Shown in pieces: positions 10,128 to 22,994 of a stretch of 64,000 nucleotides of DNA (its first letter is position 1; every line of letters begins with the position of its first letter). This DNA is from Clusia tigrina (Eukaryota; Arthropoda; Insecta; Diptera; Clusiidae): the NCBI GenBank assembly GCA_920105625.2, contig OV050032.1:106996542-107060541 (forward strand), given 5' to 3'. Position numbers and translations under genes: made by a program. A model generated the notes under the pieces. That model saw only the letters and a list, made by a program, of their open reading frames with translations. It was not told where the DNA came from and did not search any database.

Positions 10128-10385
10128 CTGTAACGACTCTTTTCTATAGCTGGGGTAAAACTCAGCGGCTCCAGGGGTCGTATACAGAAAAATATAAAAT
10201 CCTGTGTGTTAAATTAATTTCAACGTATTTATTTAGTGTATTGATTATGGATTCTTGTTAGTCCTTGCTCAAAACAATACTACTTCCTTAACTCTATACA
10301 AATCAACTTGCTTAGTGTATAAATAACTTATTCAATGTGTACTTGTTTTTACGTCTCTACGTCCCGGTAAGTGTGTGTCTCTGTG

Positions 10386-10923
10386 ACTCAGTGGGAGAAC
10401 GATTAAAAACCAGAAGCTCTCACTGAGTTCCTATGGTCTCTGTACGGCGTATGACTTAGTGGGAAAACGATTAAAAACCAGAGGTTCCCTCTAAGTCCCT
10501 AAGTCTCGGTGGCGTATGTGTCTCAGTGATTCAGTGGGAGAACGATTAAAAACCAGAGGCTCTCACTGAATCCCTGTAGTCTCTGTCTGTGTATGGCTTA
10601 GCAAGAAAACGATTAAAAACCAGAGGTTCTTGCTAAGCTTCCTAAGTCTCGGTTGCGTATGTGTCTCAGTGATTCAGTGGGAGAACGATTAAAAACCAGA
10701 GGCTCTCACTGAATCCCTGTAGTCTCTGTCTGTATATGACTTAGCAAGAAAACGATTAAAAACCAGAGGTTCTTGCTAAGCTTCCTAAGTCTCGGTTGCG
10801 TATGTGTCTCAGTGATTCAGTGGGAGAACGATTAAAAACCAGAGGCTCTCACTGAATCCCTGTAGTCTCTGTCTGTGTATGACTTAGCAAGAAAACGATT
10901 AAAAACCAGAGGTTCTTGCTAAG
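10386..10923. repeat. Array of eight stem-loops, 5' LTR copy
   Basis: This is the copy of the array at 6153-6690, shifted by 4233 bp. If transcription starts about 30 nt downstream of the TATA box at 11012-11019, the array begins about 60 nt into the transcript and fills most of the first 600 nt. It would therefore sit in the R region and be present at both ends of the genomic RNA. Confidence 0.9.
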
Positions 10924-11011
10924 CTTTTTATGTTCGTATGGTACTTTGTAGAGCTGTTGCTAGTCAGGATGCTGGTGTCCGAAGAAGAGACCTACTGCCT
11001 GGGCTACGTGG

Positions 11012-11019
11012 TTTATATA
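11012..11019 (-). promoter_or_regulatory. TATA box of the 5' LTR promoter
   Basis: The element-sense strand reads CTATATAAACC, a strong TATA match. A start site about 25-30 nt downstream would fall near 10983-10998, close to a GCAGTAG sequence that loosely resembles an arthropod initiator. The transcript would then run through the stem-loop array, the primer site and the Gag-protease ORF. The start site is inferred only. Confidence 0.6.
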
Positions 11020-11806
11020 GTCCCAGGTCGCAGCGGCTGACACATGTTGTTGTTCGCAGGCCACCGTTGTGTGATTTTACTTCCGTTGGCCAGTAGTCGA
11101 TTGTTGTTGTTGTGGCAGGCTTGTTGTTGTTGCAGTCAGGCTTGTTGGTGTTGCCGTCTTTTGCCCTTGGGCCACCTTCAACTTCTGGCGGTCAGCCACC
11201 TCACTCCAACGGTCCCTGGTTAGCCTGCAGTATTGTTGCCTGCCAGCAGCGCTGTCCGGAATCCTATAGTGTTGTTGTTGTTAAATATTTAATTTAACTG
11301 CCAACCAGCATTTCCCTCTTGTGCTTTGTACTTGCCGGCCGTTGGCGTGGTGGTGGTTCTGTCGTTGTCCGTCTTGTGCTTCGCTCTCGTTTCTTCGTGT
11401 TGTTGGTGTAAGATTTCCGAGCGAGCGCACTCGGCGAATTCCACCGCTGAGTTCGTGCACTCACCTTCTCTTGTCCGGCATGTATTTGTTGTATTCCTCG
11501 TCGCTGTGTTTTTCCTCGCTCTTTGCAAGCATAGCGCTGATTGGCAAGATCGTTGGCTGTGCGTGAGGTTGCTTTTGTTGTAATCCTAGTTATTATTCCA
11601 ACTGGTCTAATATGCTGCTACTGATCTGCGCTCCTACCACGGCCGCGCTAATTGGTTACAATGCTTGTAGTTTTTTCGTTAAATTTCTAATGTAGTTGCT
11701 TCGGTTCGGGTATTTTATCGTGATGTGTGTGTGTATATAGTTTCGTGGCGACTCTGTCATTTGTAGTGTGGGCCAAAATTTCCCACAGAAGATTTTGGTT
11801 CTTACA

Positions 11807-11810
11807 GTGT
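11807..11810. repeat. Target-site duplication GTGT, right copy
   Basis: GTGT directly follows the ACA end of the 5' LTR and is continued by AGGACGTACC of the satellite. It pairs with the copy at 5892-5895. Confidence 0.93.
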
Positions 11811-12755
11811 AGGACGTACCGTATAGAAGTTAGGGGCGTTAGAAGTTTTATCAGTGTTTGATTTGGGACTCTAGGGTAGCATAGCTTTGAGCGATAGCTT
11901 AAATTGACAAGAGGCTCGGGTACTTCATTATTACAAAATTTCAAAGTTTTAGGACGCTCCAGTAAAAAGTTACAAGCATTTGTATGTTGCCAACTTTGAT
12001 AGGTGTAGGACGTACCGTAAAGAAGTTAGGGCCAATTGAAGTTTTATCAGTGTTTGATTTGGGACTCTAGGGTAGCATAGCTTTGAGCGATAACTTAAAT
12101 TGACAAGATGCTCGAGTACTTTATTGTTACAAAATTTGAAGGTTTTATGACGCTCCAGTAAAAAGTTACAAGCATTTGTATGTTGCAAACTTTGATAGGT
12201 GTAGGACGTACCGTAAAGAAGTTAGGGGCGTTTGAAGTTTTATCAGTGTTTGATTTGGGACTCTAGGGTAGCATAGCTTTGAGCGATAGCTTAAATTGAC
12301 AAGATGCTCGAATACTTTATTGTTATTGTTACAAAATTTCAAGGTCTTATGACGCTCCAGTAAAAAGTTACAAGCATTTGTATGTTGCAAACTTTGATAA
12401 GTGTAGGCCTTACCGTATAGAAGTTAGGGCCATTTGAAGTTTTATCAGTGTTTGATTTGGGACTCTAGGGTAGCATAGCTTTGAGCGATGGCTTAAATTG
12501 ACAAGAGGCTCGAGTACTTTATTGTTACAAAATTTCAAGGTTTTATGACGCTCCAGTAAAAAGTTACAAGCATTTGAATGTTGCCAACTTTGATAGGTGT
12601 AGGACGTACCGTATAGAAGTTAGGGGCGTTTGAAGTTTTATCAGTGTTTGATTTGGAACTCTAGGGTAGCATAGCTTTGAGCGATAGCTTAAATTGACAA
12701 GAGGCTCGAGTACTTTATTGTTACAAAATTTCAAGGTTTTATGACGCTCCAGTAA

Positions 12756-12789
12756 AAAGTTACAAGCATTTGATGTTACAAGCATTTGT
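12756..12789. repeat. Satellite monomer with 14-bp internal duplication
   Basis: The segment GTTACAAGCATTTG is repeated back to back, giving a 210-bp monomer at the junction around 12758-12786. It is the only copy of this variant I noticed. Confidence 0.8.
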
Positions 12790-15700
12790 ATGTTGCAAAC
12801 TTTGATAGGTGTAGGACGTACCGTATAGAATTTAGGGGCGTTTGAAGTATTATCAGTGTTTAATTTGCGAGTCAAGACTAGCATAGCTTTGAGTGATAGC
12901 TTAAATTGACAAGAGGCTCGAGTACTTTATTGTTACAAAATTTCAAGGTTTTATGACGCTCCAGTAAAAAGATACAAGCATTTGTATGTTGCAAACTTTG
13001 ATAAGTGTAGGCCTTACCGTATAGAAGTTAGGGCCATTTGAAGTTTTATCAGTGTTTGATTTGGGACTCTAGGGTAGCATAGCTTTGAGCGATGGCTTAA
13101 ATTGACAAGAGGCTCGAGTACTTTATTGTTACAAAATTTCAAGGTTTTATGACGCTCCAGTAAAAAGTTACAAGCATTTGAATTTTGCCAACTTTGATAG
13201 GTGTAGGACGTACCGTATAGAAGTTAGGGGCGTTAGAAGTTTTATCAGTGTTTGATTTGGGACTCTAGGGTAGCATAGCTTTGAGCGATAGTTTAAATTG
13301 ACAAGAGGCTCGGGTACTTCATTATTACAAAATTTCAAAGTTTTAGGACGCTCCAGTAAAAAGTTACAAGCATTTGTATGTTGCCAACTTTGATAGGTGT
13401 AGGACGTACCGTAAAGAAGTTAGGGCCAATTGAAGTTTTATCAGTGTTTGATTTGGGACTCAAGGGTAGCATAGCTTTGAGCGATAGCTTAAATTGACAA
13501 GAGGCTCGGGTACTTTATTGTTACAAAATTTCAAGGTTTTATGACGCTCCAGTAAAAAGTTACAAGCATTTGTATGTTGCAGACTTTGATAGGTGTAGGA
13601 CGTACCGTAAAGAAGTTAGGGGCGTTTGAAGCTTTATCAGTGTTTGATTTGGGACTCTAGGGTAGCATAGCTTTGAGCGATAGCTTAAATTGACAAGATG
13701 CTCGAGTACTTTATTGTTACAAAATTTCAAGTTCTTATGACGCTCCAGTAAAAAGTTACAAGCATTTGTATGTTGCAAACTTTGATAGGTGTAGGACGTA
13801 CCGTAAAGAAGTTAGGGGCGTTTGAAGTTTTATCAGTGTTTGATTTGGGACTCAAGGCTAGCTTAGCTTGGAGCGATGGCTTAAATTGAAAAGAGGCTCG
13901 AGTACTTTATTGTTACAAAATTTCAAGGTTTTATGACGCTCCAGTAAAAAGTTACAAGCATTTGAATGTTGCCAACTTTGATAGGTGTAGGACGTACCGT
14001 ATAGAAGTTAGGGGCGTTTGAAGTTTTATCAGTGTTTGATTTGGGAATCTAGGATAGCATAGCTTTGAGCGATAGCTTAAATTGACAAGAGGCTCGGGTA
14101 CTTCATTGTTACCAAATTTCAAGGTTTTAGGACGCTCCAGCAAAAAGTTACAAGCATTTGTATGTTGCAAACTTTGATAGGTGGAGGACGCACCGTAAAG
14201 AAGTTAGGGGCGTTTGAAGTTTTATCAGTGTTTGATTTGGGACTCTAGGGTAGCATAGCTTTGAGCGATAGCTTAAATTGACAAGATGCTCGAGTACTTT
14301 ATTGCTACAAAATTTCAAGGTTTTATGACGCTCCAGTAAAAAGTTACAAGCATTTGTATGTTGCAAACTTTGATAGGTGTAGGACGCACCGTATAGAAGT
14401 TAGGGGCGTTTGAAGTTTTATCAGTGTTTGATTTGGGACTCTAGGGTAGCATAGCTTTGAGCGATAGCTTAAATTGACAAGAGGCTCGAGTACTTTATTG
14501 TTACAAAATTTCAAGGTTTTATGACGCTCCAGTAAAAAGATACAAGCATTTGTATGTTGCAAACTTTGATAGGTGTAGGACGTACCGTATAGAAGTTAGG
14601 GCCATTTGAAGTTTTATCAGTGTTTGATTTGGGACTCTAGGGTAGCATAGCTTTGAGCGATTGCTTAAATTGACAAGAGGCTCGAGTACTTCATTATTAC
14701 AAAATTTCAAAGTTTTAGGACGCTCCAGTAAAAAGTTACAAGCATTTGTATGTTGCCAACTTTGATAGGTGTAGGACGTACCGTAAAGAAGTTAGGGCCA
14801 ATTGAAGATTTATCAGTGTTTGATTTGGGACTCAAGCATAGCTTTGAGCGATAGCTTAAATTGACAAGAGGTTCGGGTACTTTATTGTTACAAAATTTCA
14901 AGGTTTTATGACGCTCCAGTAAAAAGTTACAAACATTTGTATGTTGCAAACTTTGATAGGTGTAGGACGTACCATAAAGAAGTTAGGGGCGTTTGAAGTT
15001 TTATCAGTGTTTGATTTGGGACTCTAGGGTAGCACAGCTTTGAGCGATAACTTAAATTGACAAGATGCTCGAGTACTTTATTGTTACAAAATTTCAAGGT
15101 TTTATGACGCTCCAGTAAAAAGTTACAAGCATTTGTATGTTGCAAACTTTGATAGGTGTAGGATGTACCGTATAGAAGTTAGGGCCATTTGAAGTTTTAT
15201 CAGTGTTTGATTTGGGACTCTAGGGTAGCATAGCTTTGAGCGATAGCTTAAAGTGACAAGAGGCTCGGGTACTTCATTGTTACCAAATTTCCAGGTTTTA
15301 GGACGCTCCAGTAAAGAGTTACAAGCATTTGTATATTGCAAACTTTGATAGGTGTAGGACGTACCGTAAAGAAGGTAGGGGCGTTTGAAGTTTTATCAGT
15401 GTTTGATTTGGGACTCTAGGGTAGCATAGCTTTGAGCGATGGCTTAAATTGCCAAGAGGCTCGAGTACTTTATTGTTACATAATTTCAAGGTTTTATGAC
15501 GCTCCAGTAAAAATTTACAAGCATTTGAATGTTGCCAACTTTGATAGGTGAAGGACGTACCGTATAGAAGTTAGGGGCGTTTGAAGTTTTATCAGTGTTT
15601 GATTTGGGACTCTAGGGTTGCATAGCTTTGAGCGATAGATTAATTTGACAAGATGCTCGGGTACTTCATTATTACAAAATTTCAAAGTTTTAGGCCGCTC

Positions 15701-18593
15701 CAGTAAAAAGTTACAAGCATTTGTATGTTGCCAACTTTGATAGGTGTAGGACGTACCGTAAAGAAGTTAGGGCCAATTGAAGTTTTATCAGTGTTTGATT
15801 TGGGACTCAAGGGAAGCATAGCTATGAGCGATAGCTTAAATTGACAAGAGGCTCGTGTACTTTATTGTTACAAAATTTCAAGGTTTTATGACGCTCCAGT
15901 AAAAAGTTACAAACATTTGTATGTTGCAAACTTTGATAGGTGTAGGACGTACCGTAAAGAAGTTAGGGGCGTTTGAAGTTTTATCAGTGTTTGATTTGGG
16001 ACTCTAGGGTAGCATAGCTTTGAGCGATGGCTTAAATTGACAAGAGGCTCGAGAACTTTACTGTTACAAAATTTCAAGGTTTTATGACGCTCCAGTAAAA
16101 AGTTACAAGCATTTGAATGTTGCCAACTTTGATAGGTGAAGGATGTACCGTATAAAAGTTAGGGGCGTTTGAAGTTTTATCAGTGTTTGATTTGGGACTC
16201 TAGGGTAGCATAGCTTTGAGCGATAGCTTAAATTGACAAGATGCTCGAGTACTTTATTGTTACAAAATTTCAAGGTTTTATGACGCTCCAGTAAAAAGTT
16301 ACAAGCATTTGTATGTTGCAAACTTTGATAGGTGTAGGACGTACCGTAAAGAAGTTAGGGGCATTTGAAGTTTTATCAGTGTTTGATTTTGGACTCTAGG
16401 GTAGCATAGCTTTGAGCGATAGCTTAAATTGACAAGAGGCTCGGGTACTTCATTGTTACAAAATTTCCAGGTTTTAGGACGCTGCAGTAAAAAGATACAA
16501 GCATTTGTATATTGCAAACTTTGATAGGTGTAGGACGTACCGTAAAGAAGGTAGGGGCGTTTGAAATTTTATCAGTGTTTGATTTGGGACTCTAGGGTAG
16601 CATAGCTTTGAGCGATAACTTAAATTGACAAGATGCTCGAGTACTTTATTGTTACAAAATTTCAAGGTTATATGACGCTCCAGTAAAAAGCTACAAGCAT
16701 TTGTATGTTGCAAACTTTGATAGGTGTAGGACGTACCGTATAGAAGTTATGGCAATTTGAAGTTTTTTCAGTGTTTGATTTGGGACTCTAGGGTAGCATA
16801 GCTTTGAGCGATAGCTTAAAGTGACAAGAGGCTCGGGTACTTCATTGTTACAAAATTTCCAGGTTTTAGGACGCTCCAGTAAAGAGTTACAAGCATTTGT
16901 ATATTGCAAACTTTGATAGGTGTAGGACGTACCGTAAAGAAGGTAGGGGCGTTTGAAGTTTTATCAGTGTTTGATTTGGGACTCTAGGGTAGCATAGCTT
17001 TGAGCGATGGCTTAAAGTTACAAGAGGCTCGAGTACTTTATTGTTACAAAATTTCAAGGTTTTATGACGCTCCAGTAAAAAGTTACAAGCATTTGAATGT
17101 TGCCAACTTTGATAGGTGAAGGACGTACCGTATAGAAGTTAGGGGCGTTTGAAGTTTTATCAGTGTTTGATTTGGGACTCTAGGGTAGCATAGCTTTGAG
17201 CGATAGCTTAAATTGACAAGAGGCTCGGGTACTTCATTGTTACCAAATTTCCAGGTTTTAGGACGCTCCAGTAAAAAGTTACAAGCGTTTGTATATTGCA
17301 AACTTTGATAGGTGTAGGACGTACCGTAAAGAAGGTAGGGCGTTTGAAGTTTTATCAGTGTTTGATTTGGGACTCTAGGGTAGCATAGCTTTGAGCGATA
17401 ACTTAAATTGACAAGATGCTCGAGTACTTTATTGTTACAAAATTTCAAGGTTTTATGACGCTCCAGTAAAAAGTTACAAGCATTTGTATGTTGCAAACTT
17501 TGATAGGTGTGGGACGTACCGTATAGAAGTTAGGGCCATTTGAAGTTTTATCAGTGTTTGATTTGGGACTCTAGGGTAGCATAGCTTTGAGCGATGGCTT
17601 AAATTGACAAGAGGCTCGAGTACTTTATTGTTACAAAATTTGAAGATTTTATGACGCTCCAGTAAAAAGTTACAAGCATTTGTATGTTGCAAACTTTGAT
17701 AGGTGTAGGACGTACCGTAAAGAAGTTAGGGGCGTTTGAAGTTTTATCAGTGTTTGATTTGGGACTCTAGGGTAGCATAGCTTTGAGCGATAGCTTAATT
17801 TGACAAGATGCTCGGGTACTTCATTATTACAAAATTTCAAAGTTTTAGGCCGCTCCAGTAAAAAGTTACAAGCATTTGTATGTTGCCAACTTTGATAGGT
17901 GTAGGACGTACCGTAAAGAAGTTAGGGCCAATTGAAGTTTTATCAGTGTTTGATTTGGGACTCAAGGGTAGCATAGCTATGAGCGATAGCTTAAATTGAC
18001 AAGAGGCTCGGGTACTTTACTGTTACAAAATTTCAAGGTTTTATGACGCTCCAGTAAAAAGTTACAAGCATTTGAATGTTGCCAACTTTGATAGGTGAAG
18101 GATGTACCGTATAGAAGTTAGGGGCGTTTGAAGTTTTATCAGTGTTTAATTTGGGACTCTAGGGTAGCATAGCTTTGAGCGATAGCTTAAATTGACAAGA
18201 TGCTCGAGTACTTTATTGTTACAAAATTTCAAGGTTTTATGACGCTCCAGTAAAAAGTTACAAGCATTTGTATGTTGCAAACTTTGATAGGTGTAGGACG
18301 TACCGTAAATAAGTTAGGGGCATTTGAAGTTTTATCAGTGTTTGATTTGGGACTCTAGGGTAGCATAGCTTTGAGCGATAGCTTAAATTGACAAGAGGCT
18401 CGGGTACTTCATTGTTGCAAAATTTCCAGGTTTTAGGACGCTCCAGTAAAAAGATACAAGCATTTGTATATTGCAAACTTTGATAGGTGTAGGACGTTCC
18501 GTAAAGAAGGTAGGGGCGTTTGAAGTTTTATCAGTGTTTGATTTGGGACTCTAGGGTAGCATAGCTTTGAGCGATAACTTAAATTGACAAGAT

Positions 18594-18677
18594 GCTCGAG
18601 TACTTTATTGTTACAAAATTTCAAGGTTTTATGACGCTCGAGTACTTCATTGTTACAAAATTTCCAGGTTTTAGGAC
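18594..18677. repeat. 42-bp partial duplication in a 238-bp monomer (first of four)
   Basis: Two 42-bp copies lie in tandem (18594-18635 and 18636-18677), both starting GCTCGAGTACTT. They are of different subtypes: the first has TTTATTG and TTTCAAGG, the second TTCATTG and TTTCCAGG. The join uses GCTC, which occurs at both ends of the unit. The same event is seen near 20009-20092, 22991-23074 and 27071-27154. Confidence 0.88.
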
Positions 18678-21034
18678 GCTCCAGTAAAAAGTTACAAGCA
18701 TTTGTATATTGCAAACTTTGATAGGTGTAGGACGTACCGTAAAGAAAGTAGGGGCGTTTGAAGTTTTATCAGTGTTTGATTTGGGACTCTAGGGTAGCAT
18801 AGATTTGAGCGATAACTTAAATTGACAAGATGCTCGAGTACTTTATTGTTACAAAATTTCAAGGTTTTATGACGCTCCAGTAAAAAGTTTCAAGCATTTG
18901 TATGTTGCAAACTTTGATAGGTGTAGGACGTACCGTATAGAAGTTAGGGCCATTTGAAGTTTTATCAGTGTTTGATTTGGGACTCTAGGGTAGCATAGCT
19001 TTGAGCGATAGCTTAAATTGACAAGAGGCTCGGGTACTTCATTGTTACAAAATTTCCAGGTTTTAGGACGCTCCAGTAAGAAGTTACAAGCATTTGTATA
19101 TTGCAAACTTTGATAGGTGTAGGACGTACCGTAAAGATGGTAGGGGCGTTTGAAATTTTATCAGTGTTTGATTTGGGACTCTAGGGTAGCATAGCTTTGA
19201 GCGATAACTTAAATTGACAAGAGGCTCGGGTACTTCATTGTTACAAAATATCCAGGTTTTAGGACGCTCCAGTAAAAAGTTACAAGCGTTTGTATATTGC
19301 AAACTTTGATAGGTGTAGGACGTACCGTAAAGAAGGTAGGGGCGTTTGAAGTTTTATCAGTGTTTGATTTGGGACTCTAGGGTAGCATAGCTTTGAGCGA
19401 TAACTTAAATTGACAAGATGCTCGAGTACTTTATTGTTACAAAATTTGAAGATTTTATGACGCTCCAGTAAAAAGTTACAAGCATTTGTATGTTGCAAAC
19501 TTTGATAGGTGTAGGACGTACCGTAAAGAAGTTAGAGGCGTTTGAAGTTTTATCAGTGTTTGATTTGGGACTCTAGGGTAGCATAGCTTTGAGCGATAGC
19601 TTAATTTGACAAGATGCTCGGGTACTTCATTATTACAAAATTTCAAAGTTTTAGGCCGCTCCAGTAAAAAGTTACAAGCATTTGTATGTTGCAAACTTTG
19701 ATAGGTGTAGGACGTACCGTAAAGAAGTTAGGGGCATTTGAAGTTTTATCAGTGTTTGATTTGGGACTCTAGGGTAGCATAGCTTTGAGCGATAGCCTTA
19801 ATTGACAAGAGGCTCGGGTACTTCATTGTTACAAAATTTCCAGGTTTTAGAACGCTCCAGTAAAAAGATACAAGCATTTGTATATTGCAAACTTTGATAG
19901 GTGTAGGACGTACCGTAAAGAAGGTAGGGGCGTTTGAAGTTTTATCAGTGTTTGATTTGGGACTCTAGGGTAGCATAGCTTTGAGCGATAACTTAAATTG
20001 ACAAGATGCTCGAGTACTTTATTGTTACAAAATTTCAAGGTTTTATGACGCTCGAGTACTTCATTGTTACAAAATTTCCAGGTTTTAGGACGCTCCAGTA
20101 AAAAGTTACAAGCATTTGTATATTGCAAACTTTGATAGGTGTAGGACGTACCGTAAAGAAGGTAGGGGCGTTTGAAGTTTTATCAGTGTTTGATTTGGGA
20201 CTCTAGGGTAGCATAGATTTGAGCGATAACTTAAATTGACAAGATGCTCGAGTACTTTATTGTTACAAAATTCCAAGGTTTTATGACGCTCGAGTAAAAA
20301 GTTACAAGCATTTGTATGTTGCAAGCTTTGATAGGTGTAGGACGTACCGTATAGAAGTTAGGGCCATTTGAAGTTTTATCAGTGTTTGATTTGGGACTCT
20401 AGGGTAGCATAGCTTTGAGCGATAACTTAAATTGACAAGAGGCTCGGGTACTTCATTGTTACAAAATTTCCAGGTTTTAGGACGCTCCAGTAAAAAGTTA
20501 CAAGCATTTGTATATTGCAAACTTTGATAGGTGTAGGACGTACCGTAAAGAAGGTAGGGGCGTTTGAAATTTTATCAGTATTTGATTTGGGTCTCTAGGG
20601 TAGCATAGCTTTGAGCGATGGCTTAAATTGACAAGAGGCTCGAGTACTTTATTGTTACAAAATTTGAAGATTTTATGACGCTCCAGTAAAAAGTTACAAG
20701 CATTTGTATGTTGCAAACTTTGATAGGTGTAGGACGTACCGTAAAGAAGTTAGGGGCGTTTGAAGTTTTATCAGTGTTTGATTTGGGACTCTAGGGTAGC
20801 ATAGCTTTGAGCGATAGCTTAATTTGACAAGATTCTCGGGTACTTCATTATTACAAAATTTCAAAGTTTTAGGCCGCTCCAGTAAAAAGTTACAAGCATT
20901 TGTATGTTGCCAACTTTGATAGGTGTAGGACGTACCGTAAAGAAGTTAGGGCCAATTGAAGTTTTATCAGTGTTTGATTTGGGACTCAAGGGTAGCATAG
21001 CTATGAGCGATAGCTTAAATTGACAAGAGGCTCG

Positions 21035-22994
21035 GGTACTTTATTGTTACAAAATTTCAAGGTTTTATGACGCTCCAGTAAAAAGTTACAAACATTTGTA
21101 TGTTGCAAACTTTGATAGGTGTAGGACGTACCGTAAAGAAGTTAGGAGCGTTTGAAGTTTTATCAGTGTTTGATTTGGGACTCTAGGGTAGCATAGCTTT
21201 GAGCGATGGCTTAAATTGACAAGAGGCTCGAGTACTTTACTGTTACAAAATTTCAAGGTTTTATGACGCTCCAGTAAAAAGTTACAAGCATTTGAATGTT
21301 GCCAACTTTGATAGGTGAAGGATGTACCGTATAGAAGTTAGGGGCGTTTGAAGTTTTATCAGTGTTTGATTTGGGACTCTAGGGTAGCATAGCTTTGAGC
21401 GATAGCTTAAATTGACAAGATGCTCGAGTACTTTATTGTTACAAAATTTCAAGGTTTTATGACGCTCCAGTAAAAAGTTACAAGCATTTGTATGTTGCAA
21501 ACTTTGATAGGTGTAGGACGTACCGTAAAGAAGTTAGGGGCATTTGAAGTTTTATCAGTGTTTGATTTGGGACTCTAGGGTAGCATAGCTTTGAGCGATA
21601 GCTTAAATTGACAAGAGGCTCGGGTACTTCATTGTTACAAAATTTCCAGGTTTTAGGACGCTCCAGTAAAAAGATACAAGCATTTGTATATTGCAAACTT
21701 TGATAGGTGTAGGACGTGCCGTAAAGAAGGTAGGGGCGTTTGAAGTTTTATCAGTGTTTGATTTGGGACTCTAGGGTAGCATAGCTTTGAGCGATAACTT
21801 AAATTGACAAGAGGCTCGGGTACTTCATTGTTACAAAATTTCCAGGTTTTAGGACGCTCCAGTAAAAAGATACAAGCATTTGTATATTGCAAACTTTGAT
21901 AGGTGTAGGACGTACCGTAAAGAAGGTAGGGGCGTTTGAAGTTTTATCAGTGTTTGATTTGGGACTCTAGGGTAGCATAGCTTTGAGCGATAACTTAAAT
22001 TGACAAGATGCTCGAGTACTTTATTGTTACAAAATTTCAAGGTTTTATGACGCTCCAGTAAAAAGTTACAAACATTTGTATGTTGCAAACTTTGATAGGT
22101 GTAGGACGTACCGTAAAGAAGTTAGGAGCGTTTGAAGTTTTATCAGTGTTTGATTTGGGACTCTAGGGTAGCATAGCTTTGAGCGATGGCTTAAATTGAC
22201 AAGAGGCTCGAGTACTTTACTGTTACAAAATTTCAAGGTTTTATGACGCTCCAGTAAAAAGTTACAAGCATTTGAATGTTGCCAACTTTGATAGGTGAAG
22301 GATGTACCGTATAGAAGTTAGGGGCGTTTGAAGTTTTATCAGTGTTTGATTTGGGACTCTAGGGTAGCATAGCTTTGAGCGATAGCTTAAATTGACAAGA
22401 TGCTCGAGTACTTTATTGTTACAAAATTTCAAGGTTTTATGACGCTCCAGTAAAAAGTTACAAGCATTTGTATGTTGCAAACTTTGATAGGTGTAGGACG
22501 TACCGTAAAGAAGTTAGGGGCATTTGAAGTTTTATCAGTGTTTGATTTGGGACTCTAGGGTAGCATAGCTTTGAGCGATAGCTTAAATTGACAAGAGGCT
22601 CGGGTACTTCATTGTTACAAAATTTCCAGGTTTTAGGACGCTCCAGTAAAAAGATACAAGCATTTGTATATTGCAAACTTTGATAGGTGTAGGACGTACC
22701 GTAAAGAAGGTAGGGGCGTTTGAAGTTTTATCAGTGTTTGATTTGGGACTCTAGGGTAGCATAGCTTTGAGCGATAACTTAAATTGACAAGAGGCTCGGG
22801 TACTTCATTGTTACAAAATTTCCAGGTTTTAGGACGCTCCAGTAAAAAGATACAAGCATTTGTATATTGCAAACTTTGATAGGTGTAGGACGTACCGTAA
22901 AGAAGGTAGGGGCGTTTGAAGTTTTATCAGTGTTTGATTTGGGACTCTAGGGTAGCATAGCTTTGAGCGATAACTTAAATTGACAAGATGCTCG
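21035..22994. repeat. Tandem duplication of a 980-bp, five-monomer block
   Basis: The blocks at about 21035-22014 and 22015-22994 match at a 980-bp offset. They share rare variants such as GTTAGGAGCG, TTACAAACATTTG and GGTGAAGGATGTACC. At the end of the second copy the sequence diverges into a 238-bp monomer. Confidence 0.85.

Larger units (their letters stand above)
5896..11806 (-). mobile_element. Non-autonomous LTR retrotransposon (Gypsy-like, Gag-protease only)
   Basis: A 5911-bp element lies in minus orientation inside the satellite. It has two direct LTRs of 1678 bp bounded by TGT and ACA, a 4-bp GTGT target duplication, a tRNA-Lys-type primer binding site next to the upstream LTR, and a polypurine tract next to the downstream LTR. 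The 2555-bp internal region has one long ORF encoding Gag and an aspartic protease. No reverse transcriptase, RNase H or integrase is present, so movement would need enzymes supplied in trans. The two LTRs look the same everywhere I compared them, with a constant offset of 4233 bp, which points to a recent insertion. The layout resembles elements described in plants as terminal-repeat retrotransposons with a GAG domain (TR-GAG). Gypsy-like assignment rests on the Gag and protease motifs and the target-site length, without reverse transcriptase to confirm it. Confidence 0.93.
10129..11806 (-). repeat. 5' LTR (in element orientation)
   Basis: This is the upstream LTR for the minus-strand element, of 1678 bp, matching 5896-7573 at a constant offset of 4233 bp. 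I saw no difference between the copies where I compared them. It should supply the promoter for the Gag-protease transcript. It carries the same stem-loop array, AATAAA hexamer (10228-10233), TTG runs and TATA box. Confidence 0.95.

Noticed and set aside
12564..12884. 106-codon ORF and the 137-codon ORF at 17083-17496 as longer real genes
   Set aside because: They are read-throughs caused by a 14-bp insertion and a 1-bp deletion in satellite monomers, which keep the chance ORF open into the next unit.
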